DNA of 64,000 bases from CAZIUL01 sp964542475 (GCA_964542475.1 CAZIUL010000017.1:14173-78172); one strand, 5' to 3'. Counted from the stretch's first letter, positions 1 through 9,219 are shown. Made by a program: numbers and translations. The notes: generated by a model not told the origin, from the sequence alone.

Positions 1-163
1 CGCCCCTCGGAGCAGGCTTCCGAAGAATGGAGATGAGTGTGCTGTGATGGAATGCTGTTTATCGTTTCCGGACACGGTTTTCACACCTTTTTTAACATGA
101 CAGCGGGGAGCTGAAGTCTCTCCTCCACAGGTCGAACGTTCCGGTTCAAGTGTAGACATCGGA
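1..163. other. Intergenic, no gene seen
   Basis: This stretch lies downstream of the stop codon of the minus-strand flavoprotein gene at the window edge. I see no convincing reading frame, hairpin with T-run or known RNA in it. The operon may end here. Confidence 0.4.
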
Positions 164-1732
164 TCACTTGAACACAAGAGACCCTGTGGGGCAGGCTTCA
201 ACGCATTCCGATGCTGTGCGCGCGAGCCCGCTCGTCAGGGAACGATCGAACGGCACCGCGATCCTCACATTGTAACCACGTCCCACAAAGGCGAGCCCGA
301 GCTCCTCCGCCGCATCCCGGGTGATCCGCACGCAGCGACCGCACAAGATGCATTTGCCAGGCTCATAGATCACCCCCGCGTGCTCGCGCACAATCCTTAG
401 TTCGCGGCGCTCCCCCTTGAAACGGCCCGGCTGCGCTTCGTACGCTACAGCGTGCCGCTTCAGCTCGCAGGATTCGATCGCGGGGCAGCCGCATTTGAGG
501 CAGCGCTGTGCCTCCGCGACCGCCTCTTGCTTGCCAAACCCGTGCGACTCCCCCTTGACAGGCGCCTTCCGCGCCACAGCGCTCGCATCAGACAGAAGCT
601 GTTCCATCTCTTCAGGGCCAAGCTTGCCAAGCCGCGTGGTAAACCGTTTTCGCTTTCCAATGACCTTCTCACCCGCAAGAAACCGGCCCATTGAAAAAGC
701 CGCCCTCTTTCCCTGGGAAAGGGAGCGCACAGCGAGCCTCCCCTGCCTGATTACATTGCCCGCTGCAAACACGCCGGGCAATCCGGTCTCGAAGCTTTGC
801 CTGTCTATCGCGATCCCCGTGGGGCCGGCAGACTCGGAAAGCAGCTTGTCCAGCCCCGCATCATCAGTGCCCGTGGCAACGAGGACCGCCTGGAAGCCCT
901 TGCGCAGCTCATCCAGAGAAAGCCCTTCACCAACCCGGACACCCATGCGTAACTCGACACCCATCCGTTCGATGGATGAGATCTCGGCATCGAGCACCTC
1001 TCGAGGAAGAAGATCCTCGGGCACGCCGTACCTCAGCATGCCCCCGGGTTTTTCTCGGTCATCGAAAACCGTGCACCTGAAACCCTGCATGCGCAGATGA
1101 TAAGCCGCGGCCAGCCCCGCGGGTCCGGAACCTATGACAGCCGCCCTCTCAGGCCGGTCCGGCTCAATACACGGCTGAACAGGATCGCCCGATGCCAGGT
1201 CAGCATCCGCTGCGTGCCGTATCAGGAGACGGATTGAAACAGCGGCATCGTGCGCGGCACGGCGGCATCCCTTCTCGCAGGGCGCCGGACAGATCCGGTG
1301 CAGCACAGCAGGCAAAGCGATTTCCTTTTTTATCGTCCTGATCGCATCGTTGATCGATCCCTCTGCTATCAGCCGGATCGCAAGGGGAATGTCCATGCCG
1401 GCGGGGCACAAGCTGCTGCAAAGCCCGATGCACTCTCCCGCGTGCTCGCTCAGCAGAAGCTCGATCGCTGTTTTCCTGGCCTCGCGCACCTCATCGGTCC
1501 CGCTCTCAACCTCCATGCCGTCCTCCGCCTGCGAACTGCACGCGGGCACCATGCGCTGTGTGCCCCTCACCTTTACGATGCAGACCATGCACGAGCTGCG
1601 GGCCGGGCGACCCTCCATGTGACAAAGCGTTGGAACGGCGATCCCAAGCTTCTTCGCTCCGTCGAGAACAGTGGATCCAACGGGCAGCTCCACCTCCTTC
1701 TCGTCCACCTTGATCCTGACCATCATTCCCAT
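164..1732 (-). CDS. 2Fe-2S/4Fe-4S FAD oxidoreductase, GltD-like but lacking the NAD(P) domain
   Basis: A 522-residue soluble redox protein. Residues 1-80 form a NuoG-type 2Fe-2S domain (Cys37, 48, 51, 65). Residues 100-160 carry the Cys-rich iron-sulfur region of GltD-type flavoproteins (C101, C105, C109, then C148, C152, C156). An FAD Rossmann motif GSGPAG is at 201-206 and its partner GLPGVFAAGN at about 317-326. Only about 115 residues separate the two FAD motifs, whereas GltD/NfnB proteins have an NAD(P)-binding domain there, so that domain is absent. A C-terminal 4Fe-4S motif (C461, C464, C467, with C510 and C514 nearby) follows. The ATG at 1732 is two bases after the upstream NuoEF stop, and AAGGAG within the end of that gene serves as ribosome site. 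It probably exchanges electrons with the NuoEF-like protein; the partner and substrate are unknown. Confidence 0.88.
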   Translation of the reverse strand: MGMMVRIKVDEKEVELPVGSTVLDGAKKLGIAVPTLCHMEGRPARSSCMVCIVKVRGTQRMVPACSSQAEDGMEVESGTDEVREARKTAIELLLSEHAGECIGLCSSLCPAGMDIPLAIRLIAEGSINDAIRTIKKEIALPAVLHRICPAPCEKGCRRAAHDAAVSIRLLIRHAADADLASGDPVQPCIEPDRPERAAVIGSGPAGLAAAYHLRMQGFRCTVFDDREKPGGMLRYGVPEDLLPREVLDAEISSIERMGVELRMGVRVGEGLSLDELRKGFQAVLVATGTDDAGLDKLLSESAGPTGIAIDRQSFETGLPGVFAAGNVIRQGRLAVRSLSQGKRAAFSMGRFLAGEKVIGKRKRFTTRLGKLGPEEMEQLLSDASAVARKAPVKGESHGFGKQEAVAEAQRCLKCGCPAIESCELKRHAVAYEAQPGRFKGERRELRIVREHAGVIYEPGKCILCGRCVRITRDAAEELGLAFVGRGYNVRIAVPFDRSLTSGLARTASECVEACPTGSLVFK

Positions 1733-1734
1733 GC

Positions 1735-4062
1735 TCACTCCTTGTCGATCGCTGACGCGGGGCACAGGTCGCTGCACGTACCACAGCGCACGCAATTTAC
1801 CGCATCGATTCGGTGCCGCTCGTAAGGGGTCATTGCAATCGCCCCCACAGGGCAGCGCTGCGCGCAAAGCGTGCATCCAATGCATCGGTCCGTCACAGAA
1901 AAGGTTATCAGCGCCCTGCACTTGGCAGCAGGGCACCTTCCCTCCAGGTGCGCCTCGTACTCGCCGCGGAAATGGCGCAGCGTGGACAGGACCGGGTTCG
2001 GCGCTGTCGCACCCAACCCGCAGAGGCTTGCGTTTTTTACAGCCGTCGCAACCTCCTCCAGCGCATCCAGATCGCCTTTCCTGCCCCGGCCGCTGCAGAG
2101 CCTTTCCAGGATCTCCAGCATCCTTTTGGTGCCCACCCGGCAGAAAACGCATTTTCCGCAGGACTCCTTCTGGGTGAACTCCAGGAAGTAGCGCGCTATG
2201 TCCACCATGCAGTCGTCTTCGTCGAGCACCACCAGGCCGCCTGACCCCATGATCGCGCCCGCCGTGGTCAGTGATTCGTACTCAACCGGCAGATCAGCGA
2301 GCTCTGCCGGAATGCACCCGCCGGACGGCCCACCCACCTGCACAGCCTTGAGGCGCCTGCCTCCAGCGATGCCCCCGCCGATGCCCTCGACGATCTCGCG
2401 TATGGTGATCCCCATGGGCACCTCGATGAGCCCGCACCTTGCCACCTTGCCTGCAAGGGCGAAAACCTTGGTCCCCGGGCTCGTCCCTGTTCCAAGCGCG
2501 GAAAAAGCCGCTGCATCTTTGTTCAGGATCGCGGGCACAAGTGCAAAGGTCTCAACATTGTTCACCAGGGTCGGCATTCCCCACAGGCCGGATTGTGAGG
2601 GGTACGGGGGCCGCGGCCTGGGCGTACCCCGTTTTCCCTCGATGGAGGAGATGAGCGCTGTCTCCTCGCCGCAGACAAAAGCGCCGGCGCCCTCCATGAC
2701 CCGCATATCGAATGCAAACGATGAACCGAAGATCTCCCGGCCCAGAACCCCTCGCTCCCTGCAAAGGTCGAGAGCCTCCCGCATGCGGCGCACAGCCAGG
2801 GGGTACTCCTCGCGTATGTAAAGAAAACCCCGGCCGGCCCCGACCGCAAAAGCGGCGATGATCATTCCCTCGATGACCCGAAAAGGGTGCGACTCAAGGA
2901 TCATGCGGTCCATGAACGCGCCTGGATCGCCCTCGTCGCCGTTCAGGATCACCCAGCGCTCGCTGCCCTCGGCCTGCCTGACCTGCGACCACTTGAGGCC
3001 GGTCGAATAGCCCGCTCCTCCCCTGCCGCGAAGACCGCTCGCACGGATCCGGTCGATCACCCCTTCCGGGTCCGATTCGCCCACACAGCGCCTGAGCGCG
3101 GAAAAACCGTCCCGGCGCATGTACTCCTCGATGTCCATCGGGTCTGTCTCGCCGCATCCTGCGGTTGCCACCCGCTCCTGCCTTGCGAGGAAGGCGGCGA
3201 CCGGTTCGTCCTTGACGTGGATGGCGCACCCGGCGACCGGATCACGCAGCTCTCCGGTCATGAAACTATCGAAAGCCCGCGATACCACCACTTTCAGCCT
3301 CGAGAAAAGGCTGCCCGGCTTGAAGTGCCTGAGCACGATGGCCTCGGCATCCTCCGGTTCAACTCGGGCGTACAGGTGAGAAACGCTTCCCGGCGGGATC
3401 ACCTCAAGAAGAGGGGTCTGATGGCACATGCCCACGCACCCGACCTGCTTGATCAGGGCATCGATCCGTGCACGCGCCAGGGTTTGTTCGAGCGCCTGGA
3501 AAAGCCGCCCGCTTCCGCGCGACACGCAGCACGAGCCGAGACCTATCCTGATCTCGCCCTTGCCCTCTGTTGCGCGCTGAAGCTCCTTACCCTCTCCAAT
3601 GCGCTGCCGCTCTTTTTTCATGGCAAGAAAATCGCGAACCATTCGCGGAACCCGCTCAGCAGTCATGTGGCCGTATGTCACCTCGTCGATCTTGACAGCG
3701 GGCGCCAGCGTGCAGCACCCGAGGCATGCCACCTTCTCCAGGGTGAATAGCCGTTTCGCATCCGTTTCCTTTCCCTGCTCGAGCCCGAGGTACCGCCTGA
3801 GCGCTTCGGATACACGCTCCGCTCCCTTCACGTGGCAGGCTGTGCCGTGGCACACGCTGATCATGTGGCTGCCCACGGGTTCGCGGCGGAACCGGTTGAA
3901 GAAAGTCGTGATGCCCATGATTTCGGCAGGAGTGACAGCCGTGGTTTCACACACCCTTTGCAGGACCTCGTCAGGCAGGTAGCCGAAGCGGGCCTGGAGA
4001 TCCTGAAGGATGGGGATCACCGCGCCCTCGCCGCCCCCGACCCGCGCGACTGTCCGGTCCAC
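1735..4062 (-). CDS. Fused NuoE-NuoF-like NADH dehydrogenase (diaphorase) subunit
   Basis: A 775-residue protein joining two complex-I-type subunits. The NuoE part (1-150) has the 2Fe-2S ligand pattern C71-x4-C76 and C113-x3-C117. A second thioredoxin-like segment (about 170-250) precedes the NuoF core (about 300-690), which has the NADH/FMN glycine motif GLRGRGGAGYSTG and the 4Fe-4S motif ESCGKCVFCRVGT. The C-terminus (about 730-775) carries two ferredoxin motifs (CIGCTLCAQRCP, CVRCGTCSDLCP). This is the layout of HydB-type or bifurcating NADH subunits, so NADH oxidation or reduction is the likely role. The start is uncertain: GTG at 4062 has no clear ribosome site. The open frame extends back to the upstream stop, where an ATC codon near 4104 follows GAGGAGTGA. 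Confidence 0.9.
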   Translation of the reverse strand: MDRTVARVGGGEGAVIPILQDLQARFGYLPDEVLQRVCETTAVTPAEIMGITTFFNRFRREPVGSHMISVCHGTACHVKGAERVSEALRRYLGLEQGKETDAKRLFTLEKVACLGCCTLAPAVKIDEVTYGHMTAERVPRMVRDFLAMKKERQRIGEGKELQRATEGKGEIRIGLGSCCVSRGSGRLFQALEQTLARARIDALIKQVGCVGMCHQTPLLEVIPPGSVSHLYARVEPEDAEAIVLRHFKPGSLFSRLKVVVSRAFDSFMTGELRDPVAGCAIHVKDEPVAAFLARQERVATAGCGETDPMDIEEYMRRDGFSALRRCVGESDPEGVIDRIRASGLRGRGGAGYSTGLKWSQVRQAEGSERWVILNGDEGDPGAFMDRMILESHPFRVIEGMIIAAFAVGAGRGFLYIREEYPLAVRRMREALDLCRERGVLGREIFGSSFAFDMRVMEGAGAFVCGEETALISSIEGKRGTPRPRPPYPSQSGLWGMPTLVNNVETFALVPAILNKDAAAFSALGTGTSPGTKVFALAGKVARCGLIEVPMGITIREIVEGIGGGIAGGRRLKAVQVGGPSGGCIPAELADLPVEYESLTTAGAIMGSGGLVVLDEDDCMVDIARYFLEFTQKESCGKCVFCRVGTKRMLEILERLCSGRGRKGDLDALEEVATAVKNASLCGLGATAPNPVLSTLRHFRGEYEAHLEGRCPAAKCRALITFSVTDRCIGCTLCAQRCPVGAIAMTPYERHRIDAVNCVRCGTCSDLCPASAIDKE

Positions 4063-4110
4063 GACTGAAAGATCCGGTCCTGTTCTGTTGCTTTTGACCT
4101 CGATGATCCG

Positions 4111-7100
4111 TCACTCCTCGCCGATACAAAAAAGGTGAACATCTCCACGGATGTAGATGCGGCCGTTTACAAAGGCGGGTGAAGCCTTCACGGTTTCGCC
4201 AAGCCCGGATACGCTTTCCGCCTGCTCGAACTCCCGCGATGCCTTGACCCGGTACATGTCTCCGTCCTCGCTCAGAAGCAGGATCCACTCTCCCACCAGG
4301 CTTGGAGAGGCCTGAAACATCGCGTCGATCTCATGCTCCCAGACGAGCTCCCCGCTCCCGGTTTCATAGCAGGAAATCCCGCCCATCGTGGATAAAAGAA
4401 AGATCAGCTCGCCGTTGCTCACAGGGCTGCAGATGTCAGGGGCGGCGCAGTCCACGGTCCACGCAAGGTGTGTCTCGGTCACATCCCCCCTGCCGTCGGT
4501 GCGAAGCGCGTGAAGGGCGGAGTAGGGCTGGATCACGAAAACCAGTTCGTTCGCGTAAACCGGCGAAGGAGCCACATCCGTACCCATGAGATCAGCCTGC
4601 CAGAGCAGCTTTCCTGAGACCGGATCGTACGCAATCACGAGCGGATCAGAGCACGTGATCAGTTGCTGCTCAGCACCCGTATCGATTAAAATGGGCGATG
4701 TCCACGATCCTGCCACGGGCCGAAACTGCTGCCATTTTGTGCGTCCGGTGCTTCCTTCCAGGGCAAAGAGCACGGACTGCCTGTCATCCGCCTGCCCCTG
4801 GTCGTACTGGATCAGAAGACTGTTCTCATGAAATGTCGGCGATGTCGCGTAGCCGTAGAGGTTGTCGGGCAGGCCCATGTTCCGGGCCCAGAGCAGGTTG
4901 CCGTCAAAATCGAAGCATGCGGCATCCCCGTCGACGAAGAGGGCATAGGCGCGCTCTCCATCAACAGCCATCGTGGAGGCAGCGTATCCCGTGTCCTCGT
5001 ACACCTCCACCTCGATCCCCGTGTTGCCTGGAACGCGTTCCACCATACGCTGCCACAACAGCTCGCCGGTGTCCGCGTCGAAGCAGAACACCTCCTTGCC
5101 CTGCTCGTCAGCGCCCGATAAAAAGACGCGGTCGCCCCACACCACGGGCGAGCCGTACCCGGGCCGCACAACCTCTGTCTTCCACAGGATCCCTTTACCG
5201 CTCGCCGCATCCCACTTCTCGGGCGCGTTGTCAAAACTGGATATGCCGAGCCCGCCCGGCCCGCGGAACCTGGGCCAGTTTTTACGGATTTCTTCGGGGG
5301 TAGGAGGAGCGTGCTCTGCCGGCAGCCCGGTTTCGCTTTCACCGCTCGAACTCTCCGTTGAAGGAAGGACCAGATCAACCTCCCCAATCGATGCCAGTGC
5401 CAGGAAGCTGCCCGCGATCAAAAGAGCCGACACCGTTACCGCGCGCCTGGCCCTGCCAAGCGCTTTTGCATGCAGGTCAGGCTCTTCCCCGGCCGGTTGC
5501 GGCATGGGAGGCTCCTGCCCGATCACATGCACCCTCTTCAGCGCCATCACAAAAACCGCAAGCCCCGCGAGTAAAAGGTAAGCTCCCCTCCTGATGAACT
5601 CCCGCTCAAGGAAATACTCCTCCCTCTCCTCTAGATCCATTTCGCGGAACTCCTGTACGAGCGCCCCATCCCCCGGATTTTCAACCAGGCTGTTCTTCAG
5701 CTCCGCAAGACGCTGAAAATGGAGCGGCTCCTTTCCGGACAGGGAAGCTTTCTGCGAGACGAAGCTCGAAGCCATGAGAACGATCACAACAAGAGAAAAC
5801 GCGCCCGCCACAACAGCCACACCCAGGGAAGCCGATCGTTTCACGCTTCTCTTCCGCTCCTCCGGTTCCGCGCCCCGGCCTTTTTGCTGCTTGAGCCGGT
5901 CGAGCTCCACAGGACAGTATGAAAAACAGCGCGCGCACGCATAGCACCCGGCCCGGTCCGCCTCGTACTCCGCTCTACTCCTGAACAGGGACAGGCTTAT
6001 CAGCTTGAACGCAACAGCCAGGCCCAGGAACGCCCCAAGAATCGATCCTCCGAACACGAACTCCTCTCGCAGCAGGCGCGCTTCTTCATAGAGGCTGCTT
6101 ATCGTCTCGCCCGTGTTACGAAACGCTTCGCTCGCATCAACCGTTCCCTGTTCCAGCCCGGCCTCTTCCTGCTGGATACGCTCTGCCAGGCGCACTGTCG
6201 CGTGCATGCGCGCGCACGGCTTCCCAAAGATCGAACCGAGCCACATTCCTGCCAGCACCAGCACAGGAATGAGCGATAGCAAAAGAACCAGCCTCCTCTT
6301 GTCCCTGCCGCCCGGGCGGGCAGCCTCCTCCGGAGTGGCGGGATCGATTGCGCCGAAAGGACAGGACTCTTCGCAAAGCCTGCACCGGATGCACTCGCTG
6401 GGAGTGATGGTCACCCGCCACTTCGAAACGCGGGAAAGCCACCTGAGGAGCACCCCGTAAGGGCAGAAAAAGCGGCAGTACGGCCTTCCCACGAAGATGC
6501 TGATCAGCAGGAACGAAAAACCCAGAACCACCATGTTAGCGGAGCCGGAAAGGCGGAAGATCGCAACGAACGGGTCGTACTCGCAGATGATGAACGCGCT
6601 GCCGGTTGCGGCAAAAAGCACGGCCGCGCCGAGGTACAGGTAGGCGAGCAGCCCCAGTGCATGCTGCAGCGCCGGCGGAACCGCAACAGGACGGACCAGC
6701 GCCAGGTCCTGGAACGCTCCCAAAGGGCAGACCGCTGCGCAGAAAACCCGGCCGAAGAACAGCGTGAAGAGCAGGGGGATGATGAAGAAAAACAGCACTG
6801 ACACAGGTATGGCGTAGCCGCTGTCGAACAGGGCAAGGGTCACGTTCTGCACCGCGCCGATGGGGCAAACGCACCCTTCCCTGTAGAATCCGAAATAGGC
6901 GAGTGAAAACAGGGCAAGGCCGAATATCGCCTTGCGGCTGCGTTTTTTCAGCGCAAAGAACGAAGCGAGAGAGACGCAGGCGAGAAGCACGGCCATGTCC
7001 AGGAAGCTCAGAAGCTGCGCCCTGGGCGCGGGTGTTGTGGTGACGGGCAGCTCGTAGCCGCTCTCGAAGTCCGGCGGAGGGAACCGCTGCACAGCGTCAT

Positions 7101-7167
7101 CAATGCCCTGGCCGGCAAGGATGGGCAAAAGGCAGATCACTGCATGTGCAATAGCTGAAACGATCAT
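4111..7167 (-). CDS. NapH/NosR-like membrane 4Fe-4S protein fused to a BamB/PQQ-like beta-propeller
   Basis: A 1018-residue fusion. The first 300 residues have several membrane segments and the Cys-Pro motifs of NapH/NosR/CcoG-type proteins (CVCPIGA, CAAVCPLGA, CRFFCPYG), then a 4Fe-4S motif CIRCRLCEESCP. More membrane helices and another Cys motif (CYACARCFSYCP) lie at about 370-425, with further helices near 450, 530 and 580. From about residue 630 a beta-propeller begins with NWPRFRGPGG and shows repeated D-x-x-T-G-E-L-L-W/G-K-L-L-W blades. NapH-like proteins pass electrons between quinol and periplasmic partners, so this fusion may deliver electrons to or from a propeller outside the membrane. 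Its ATG overlaps the stop of the ferredoxin gene by four bases (ATGA). Whether any propeller here binds PQQ is not visible. Confidence 0.88.
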   Translation of the reverse strand: MIVSAIAHAVICLLPILAGQGIDDAVQRFPPPDFESGYELPVTTTPAPRAQLLSFLDMAVLLACVSLASFFALKKRSRKAIFGLALFSLAYFGFYREGCVCPIGAVQNVTLALFDSGYAIPVSVLFFFIIPLLFTLFFGRVFCAAVCPLGAFQDLALVRPVAVPPALQHALGLLAYLYLGAAVLFAATGSAFIICEYDPFVAIFRLSGSANMVVLGFSFLLISIFVGRPYCRFFCPYGVLLRWLSRVSKWRVTITPSECIRCRLCEESCPFGAIDPATPEEAARPGGRDKRRLVLLLSLIPVLVLAGMWLGSIFGKPCARMHATVRLAERIQQEEAGLEQGTVDASEAFRNTGETISSLYEEARLLREEFVFGGSILGAFLGLAVAFKLISLSLFRSRAEYEADRAGCYACARCFSYCPVELDRLKQQKGRGAEPEERKRSVKRSASLGVAVVAGAFSLVVIVLMASSFVSQKASLSGKEPLHFQRLAELKNSLVENPGDGALVQEFREMDLEEREEYFLEREFIRRGAYLLLAGLAVFVMALKRVHVIGQEPPMPQPAGEEPDLHAKALGRARRAVTVSALLIAGSFLALASIGEVDLVLPSTESSSGESETGLPAEHAPPTPEEIRKNWPRFRGPGGLGISSFDNAPEKWDAASGKGILWKTEVVRPGYGSPVVWGDRVFLSGADEQGKEVFCFDADTGELLWQRMVERVPGNTGIEVEVYEDTGYAASTMAVDGERAYALFVDGDAACFDFDGNLLWARNMGLPDNLYGYATSPTFHENSLLIQYDQGQADDRQSVLFALEGSTGRTKWQQFRPVAGSWTSPILIDTGAEQQLITCSDPLVIAYDPVSGKLLWQADLMGTDVAPSPVYANELVFVIQPYSALHALRTDGRGDVTETHLAWTVDCAAPDICSPVSNGELIFLLSTMGGISCYETGSGELVWEHEIDAMFQASPSLVGEWILLLSEDGDMYRVKASREFEQAESVSGLGETVKASPAFVNGRIYIRGDVHLFCIGEE

Positions 7168-7733
7168 CCGCTTGTGCGCGCCCCTTTCAACAGGTAAGGC
7201 CGGTCGATTGGCACCCTCTGATAAGCGTCAGAGGGGCATGCCGCGGCAATGGAGCACTCGTTGCAGTTCTTGCACAGGTCATGCCTGACCTGGAGGTACA
7301 GGGATGAGTTGCCAAAGGAGCTGCACCCCTTGACGCATTTACCGCACCCTATGCAGAGTTTTTCGTCGATCTTGTACTCGAAGTAGGGATCTTCCACATA
7401 AGTGCGGATTATTGCGCCCGTGGGGCAGAGCTGGTTTTCCGCACCGGTGTCCAGCGCTCTTGGATCAGGATCGAAAAAACCGGTGCAGAGCTTGCAGTAC
7501 CCGCACATGGAAAAGTCATGAAAGCATTTGACTGCTGACTCCTTCTGCACGCAATAGGTGGCGCAGTTTCCGCAGGCAATGCACTTTTGCGGATTGATCT
7601 GCCAGAGCGTGCCTCCCTGGCGCGCGCGCCACAACGCCATGCCGGCCACCCCGCCGACTGCGAGCAGGAGGCTGCTGCGCAGGCCGCCCGAGACGAGGCT
7701 GCGGCGGGTGACCTTTTTTTCATGCGTGCTCAT
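7164..7733 (-). CDS. Tat-exported multi-cluster ferredoxin
   Basis: A 189-residue iron-sulfur protein with a twin-arginine signal (RR at 10-11, then a hydrophobic stretch to about residue 33). It carries Cys motifs CIACGNCATYC, CGYCKLC, CIGCGKCVKGC and CKNCNECSIAAACP, enough for about four 4Fe-4S clusters, as in NapG/NrfC/DmsB-type electron carriers. The ATG at 7733 is preceded by AAAGGAG at good distance and overlaps the upstream small gene by four bases. The next gene downstream is NapH-like, giving the familiar NapG-NapH pairing. It probably works on the outer face of the inner membrane, linking the NapH-like protein to other carriers. Confidence 0.9.
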   Translation of the reverse strand: MSTHEKKVTRRSLVSGGLRSSLLLAVGGVAGMALWRARQGGTLWQINPQKCIACGNCATYCVQKESAVKCFHDFSMCGYCKLCTGFFDPDPRALDTGAENQLCPTGAIIRTYVEDPYFEYKIDEKLCIGCGKCVKGCSSFGNSSLYLQVRHDLCKNCNECSIAAACPSDAYQRVPIDRPYLLKGARTSG

Positions 7734-7969
7734 GGCTGCTTCTCCTTTCGCTCCTGCCGAGCGGCCCTGGCAGGCTGCAGGCCGCACCTGCCGAATGCGC
7801 CGCATGCCCTGCACACGGAAGGATCCGCGCAGGCGCCTTCGCGCTTCACCCGGCGGCTTCTCCGGGTTGTGACCGCGCCGATGACGCAAAGACACCCGAG
7901 TGCGGCGCCCCTGCCAAGAGCGCGCATGAGCTCGCGTCTGCTGTGCCGCATGTCCGCGGGATCACTCAT
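7730..7969 (-). CDS. Small Tat-signal, Cys-containing protein of unknown function
   Basis: A 79-residue protein beginning MSDPADMRHSRRELMRALGR, a twin-arginine signal followed by a short hydrophobic segment (LGCLCVIGAV). The mature part is short, basic and contains CADPSVCRACGAFGRCG, a cluster of four cysteines that could bind an iron-sulfur cluster or another metal. It overlaps the NHL-repeat gene upstream by eight bases and the ferredoxin gene downstream by four, so it is translationally coupled in the operon. I do not recognise the family. The coupling and the shared Tat signal suggest a small partner of the exported ferredoxin. Confidence 0.72.
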   Translation of the reverse strand: MSDPADMRHSRRELMRALGRGAALGCLCVIGAVTTRRSRRVKREGACADPSVCRACGAFGRCGLQPARAARQERKEKQP

Positions 7970-8984
7970 CTTTACTCTCCAACTCGAATATCCGCAGCTC
8001 CGAAGTCGCCGGATCCAGAACGAAAACCCTGCCGCTAGAATCCACGGCCACATCAAGTCCAACACGCGTTTTGTCGTACCCCGGTGCCGCGCAGAGGCTG
8101 TCGTGGCGCTCGAACAGCTCGGGACCGGCAACAACGCCCACGAACTCACCATCCCTGTCATATACTTTTACCCGTGTGAGCCCCTTTTCGCTGGTGACAA
8201 AACCTTCCCCGGCCGGAAGCATCGCAAAGTTCACAGGGTTGCAGCAGCCGCAAAAGCCGGCCACATCAACGTTCGAGAATCCGCCCCACCAGCTCATAAG
8301 GTCGCCTTTCAGATTGTACGCCTCGATGCGGTGTTCTCCCGTGTTCGCCACGTGTAGCAGGCTGTCCGGGGATACTGCCGCATCAAAGAAAGGGCTCGGT
8401 ATCACGAACCCTCCGAACGAATCCTGCAGCTCACCTGAAATGCTGTACTTGAGAACCTTCCTGTCGCCCCAGTCCGCGACGAACAGCGTGTTGTTCGAGA
8501 CCGAGATCGAGGTGAGATGCGCATCAGGGCCTGCGCTCTCCCACCGCTTCTGAAGAACTCCGTCTTTTCCGTACTGCTCCACCCGGCCGTTCACACCCAC
8601 GTACACCCTGCCGTCATCCGCAACCGCGATGCAGCCGGGCTCGCCATTCATCTTGATCTCCAGGTGCGGCTCATCTCCCACGAAACGATAAGCGCGCACG
8701 GACAGGTCGCCTGCCACCCAGATCACATCCTCCGGGCCCACTGCCAGAGCGCGCGCCTCGTCAAAGCCGGTGGGCACGGCCTTCCCGACCTCTTTGTAGA
8801 GCACCAGTGACGGATCGGTTACGCGCATATGCTCGATATCGTATTGAAATTCGCTACCCAGGCCGCTTCCTTTCTCGCCCGTGGTGTCCATGTAAAGAAC
8901 AGCCAGGACCGCAACAGCAGCGGCAAGCAGGAGTAAAGCCGCGATCCACGGTGTGCTCGAATAGCCGTTTTTCCTGTTCAGCAT
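7962..8984 (-). CDS. Membrane-anchored NHL-repeat beta-propeller protein
   Basis: A 340-residue protein with one N-terminal membrane anchor (about 12-31) and an extracytoplasmic six-bladed NHL-type propeller. Blade motifs such as AVADDGRVYVGVNGRVEQY, VADWGDRKVLKY and VANTGEHRIEAY are visible. A short FCGCCNPVNF segment in the middle has three cysteines, unusual for NHL repeats and a possible metal or disulfide site. The ATG at 8984 has a strong GGAGG upstream. It lies between the beta-propeller gene upstream and the Tat/ferredoxin genes. NHL proteins often act as binding scaffolds, and I see no catalytic motif. Confidence 0.82.
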   Translation of the reverse strand: MLNRKNGYSSTPWIAALLLLAAAVAVLAVLYMDTTGEKGSGLGSEFQYDIEHMRVTDPSLVLYKEVGKAVPTGFDEARALAVGPEDVIWVAGDLSVRAYRFVGDEPHLEIKMNGEPGCIAVADDGRVYVGVNGRVEQYGKDGVLQKRWESAGPDAHLTSISVSNNTLFVADWGDRKVLKYSISGELQDSFGGFVIPSPFFDAAVSPDSLLHVANTGEHRIEAYNLKGDLMSWWGGFSNVDVAGFCGCCNPVNFAMLPAGEGFVTSEKGLTRVKVYDRDGEFVGVVAGPELFERHDSLCAAPGYDKTRVGLDVAVDSSGRVFVLDPATSELRIFELESKDE

Positions 8985-9045
8985 GGCTCCTCCGTGTTAA
9001 TCCGTGTTCTGTCAAGGGCCGGACTGGCGAAAATTTTTTGTCCTA

Positions 9046-9219
9046 TCCCGCTTATTTCATCCTCTCCTGCTGCGGCACCGTAACCTGCGCTGTGGCTGCG
9101 TTTCATGCCAGGAGACGATCCTCAACCTGTAGGAACAGGCCTGCGGTCGTCACCTGACATGCGCCTTGCCACAACACAGGTTACGGCACCTCGCGACGAA
9201 GAGTATGAAATAAGCGGGC
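9046..9219 (+). mobile_element. MITE copy 1, 174 bp, TA-flanked palindromic element
   Basis: The two ends are near-inverted repeats (TCCCGCTTATTTCAT at the left, ATGAAATAAGCGGGC at the right), and most of the internal sequence is also self-complementary, so the strand can fold into a long hairpin. TA dinucleotides flank it at 9044-9045 and 9220-9221, as expected for target duplication by an IS630/mariner-type transposase. Copies at 40419-40592 and 42110-42283 have exactly the same length. No coding capacity. Confidence 0.8.

Noticed and set aside
164..4062. Part of a respiratory complex I operon
   Set aside because: Only NuoE/F-like parts and a flavoprotein are present; membrane subunits NuoA, H, J-N are absent, and neighbours are a NapH-like protein and propellers.
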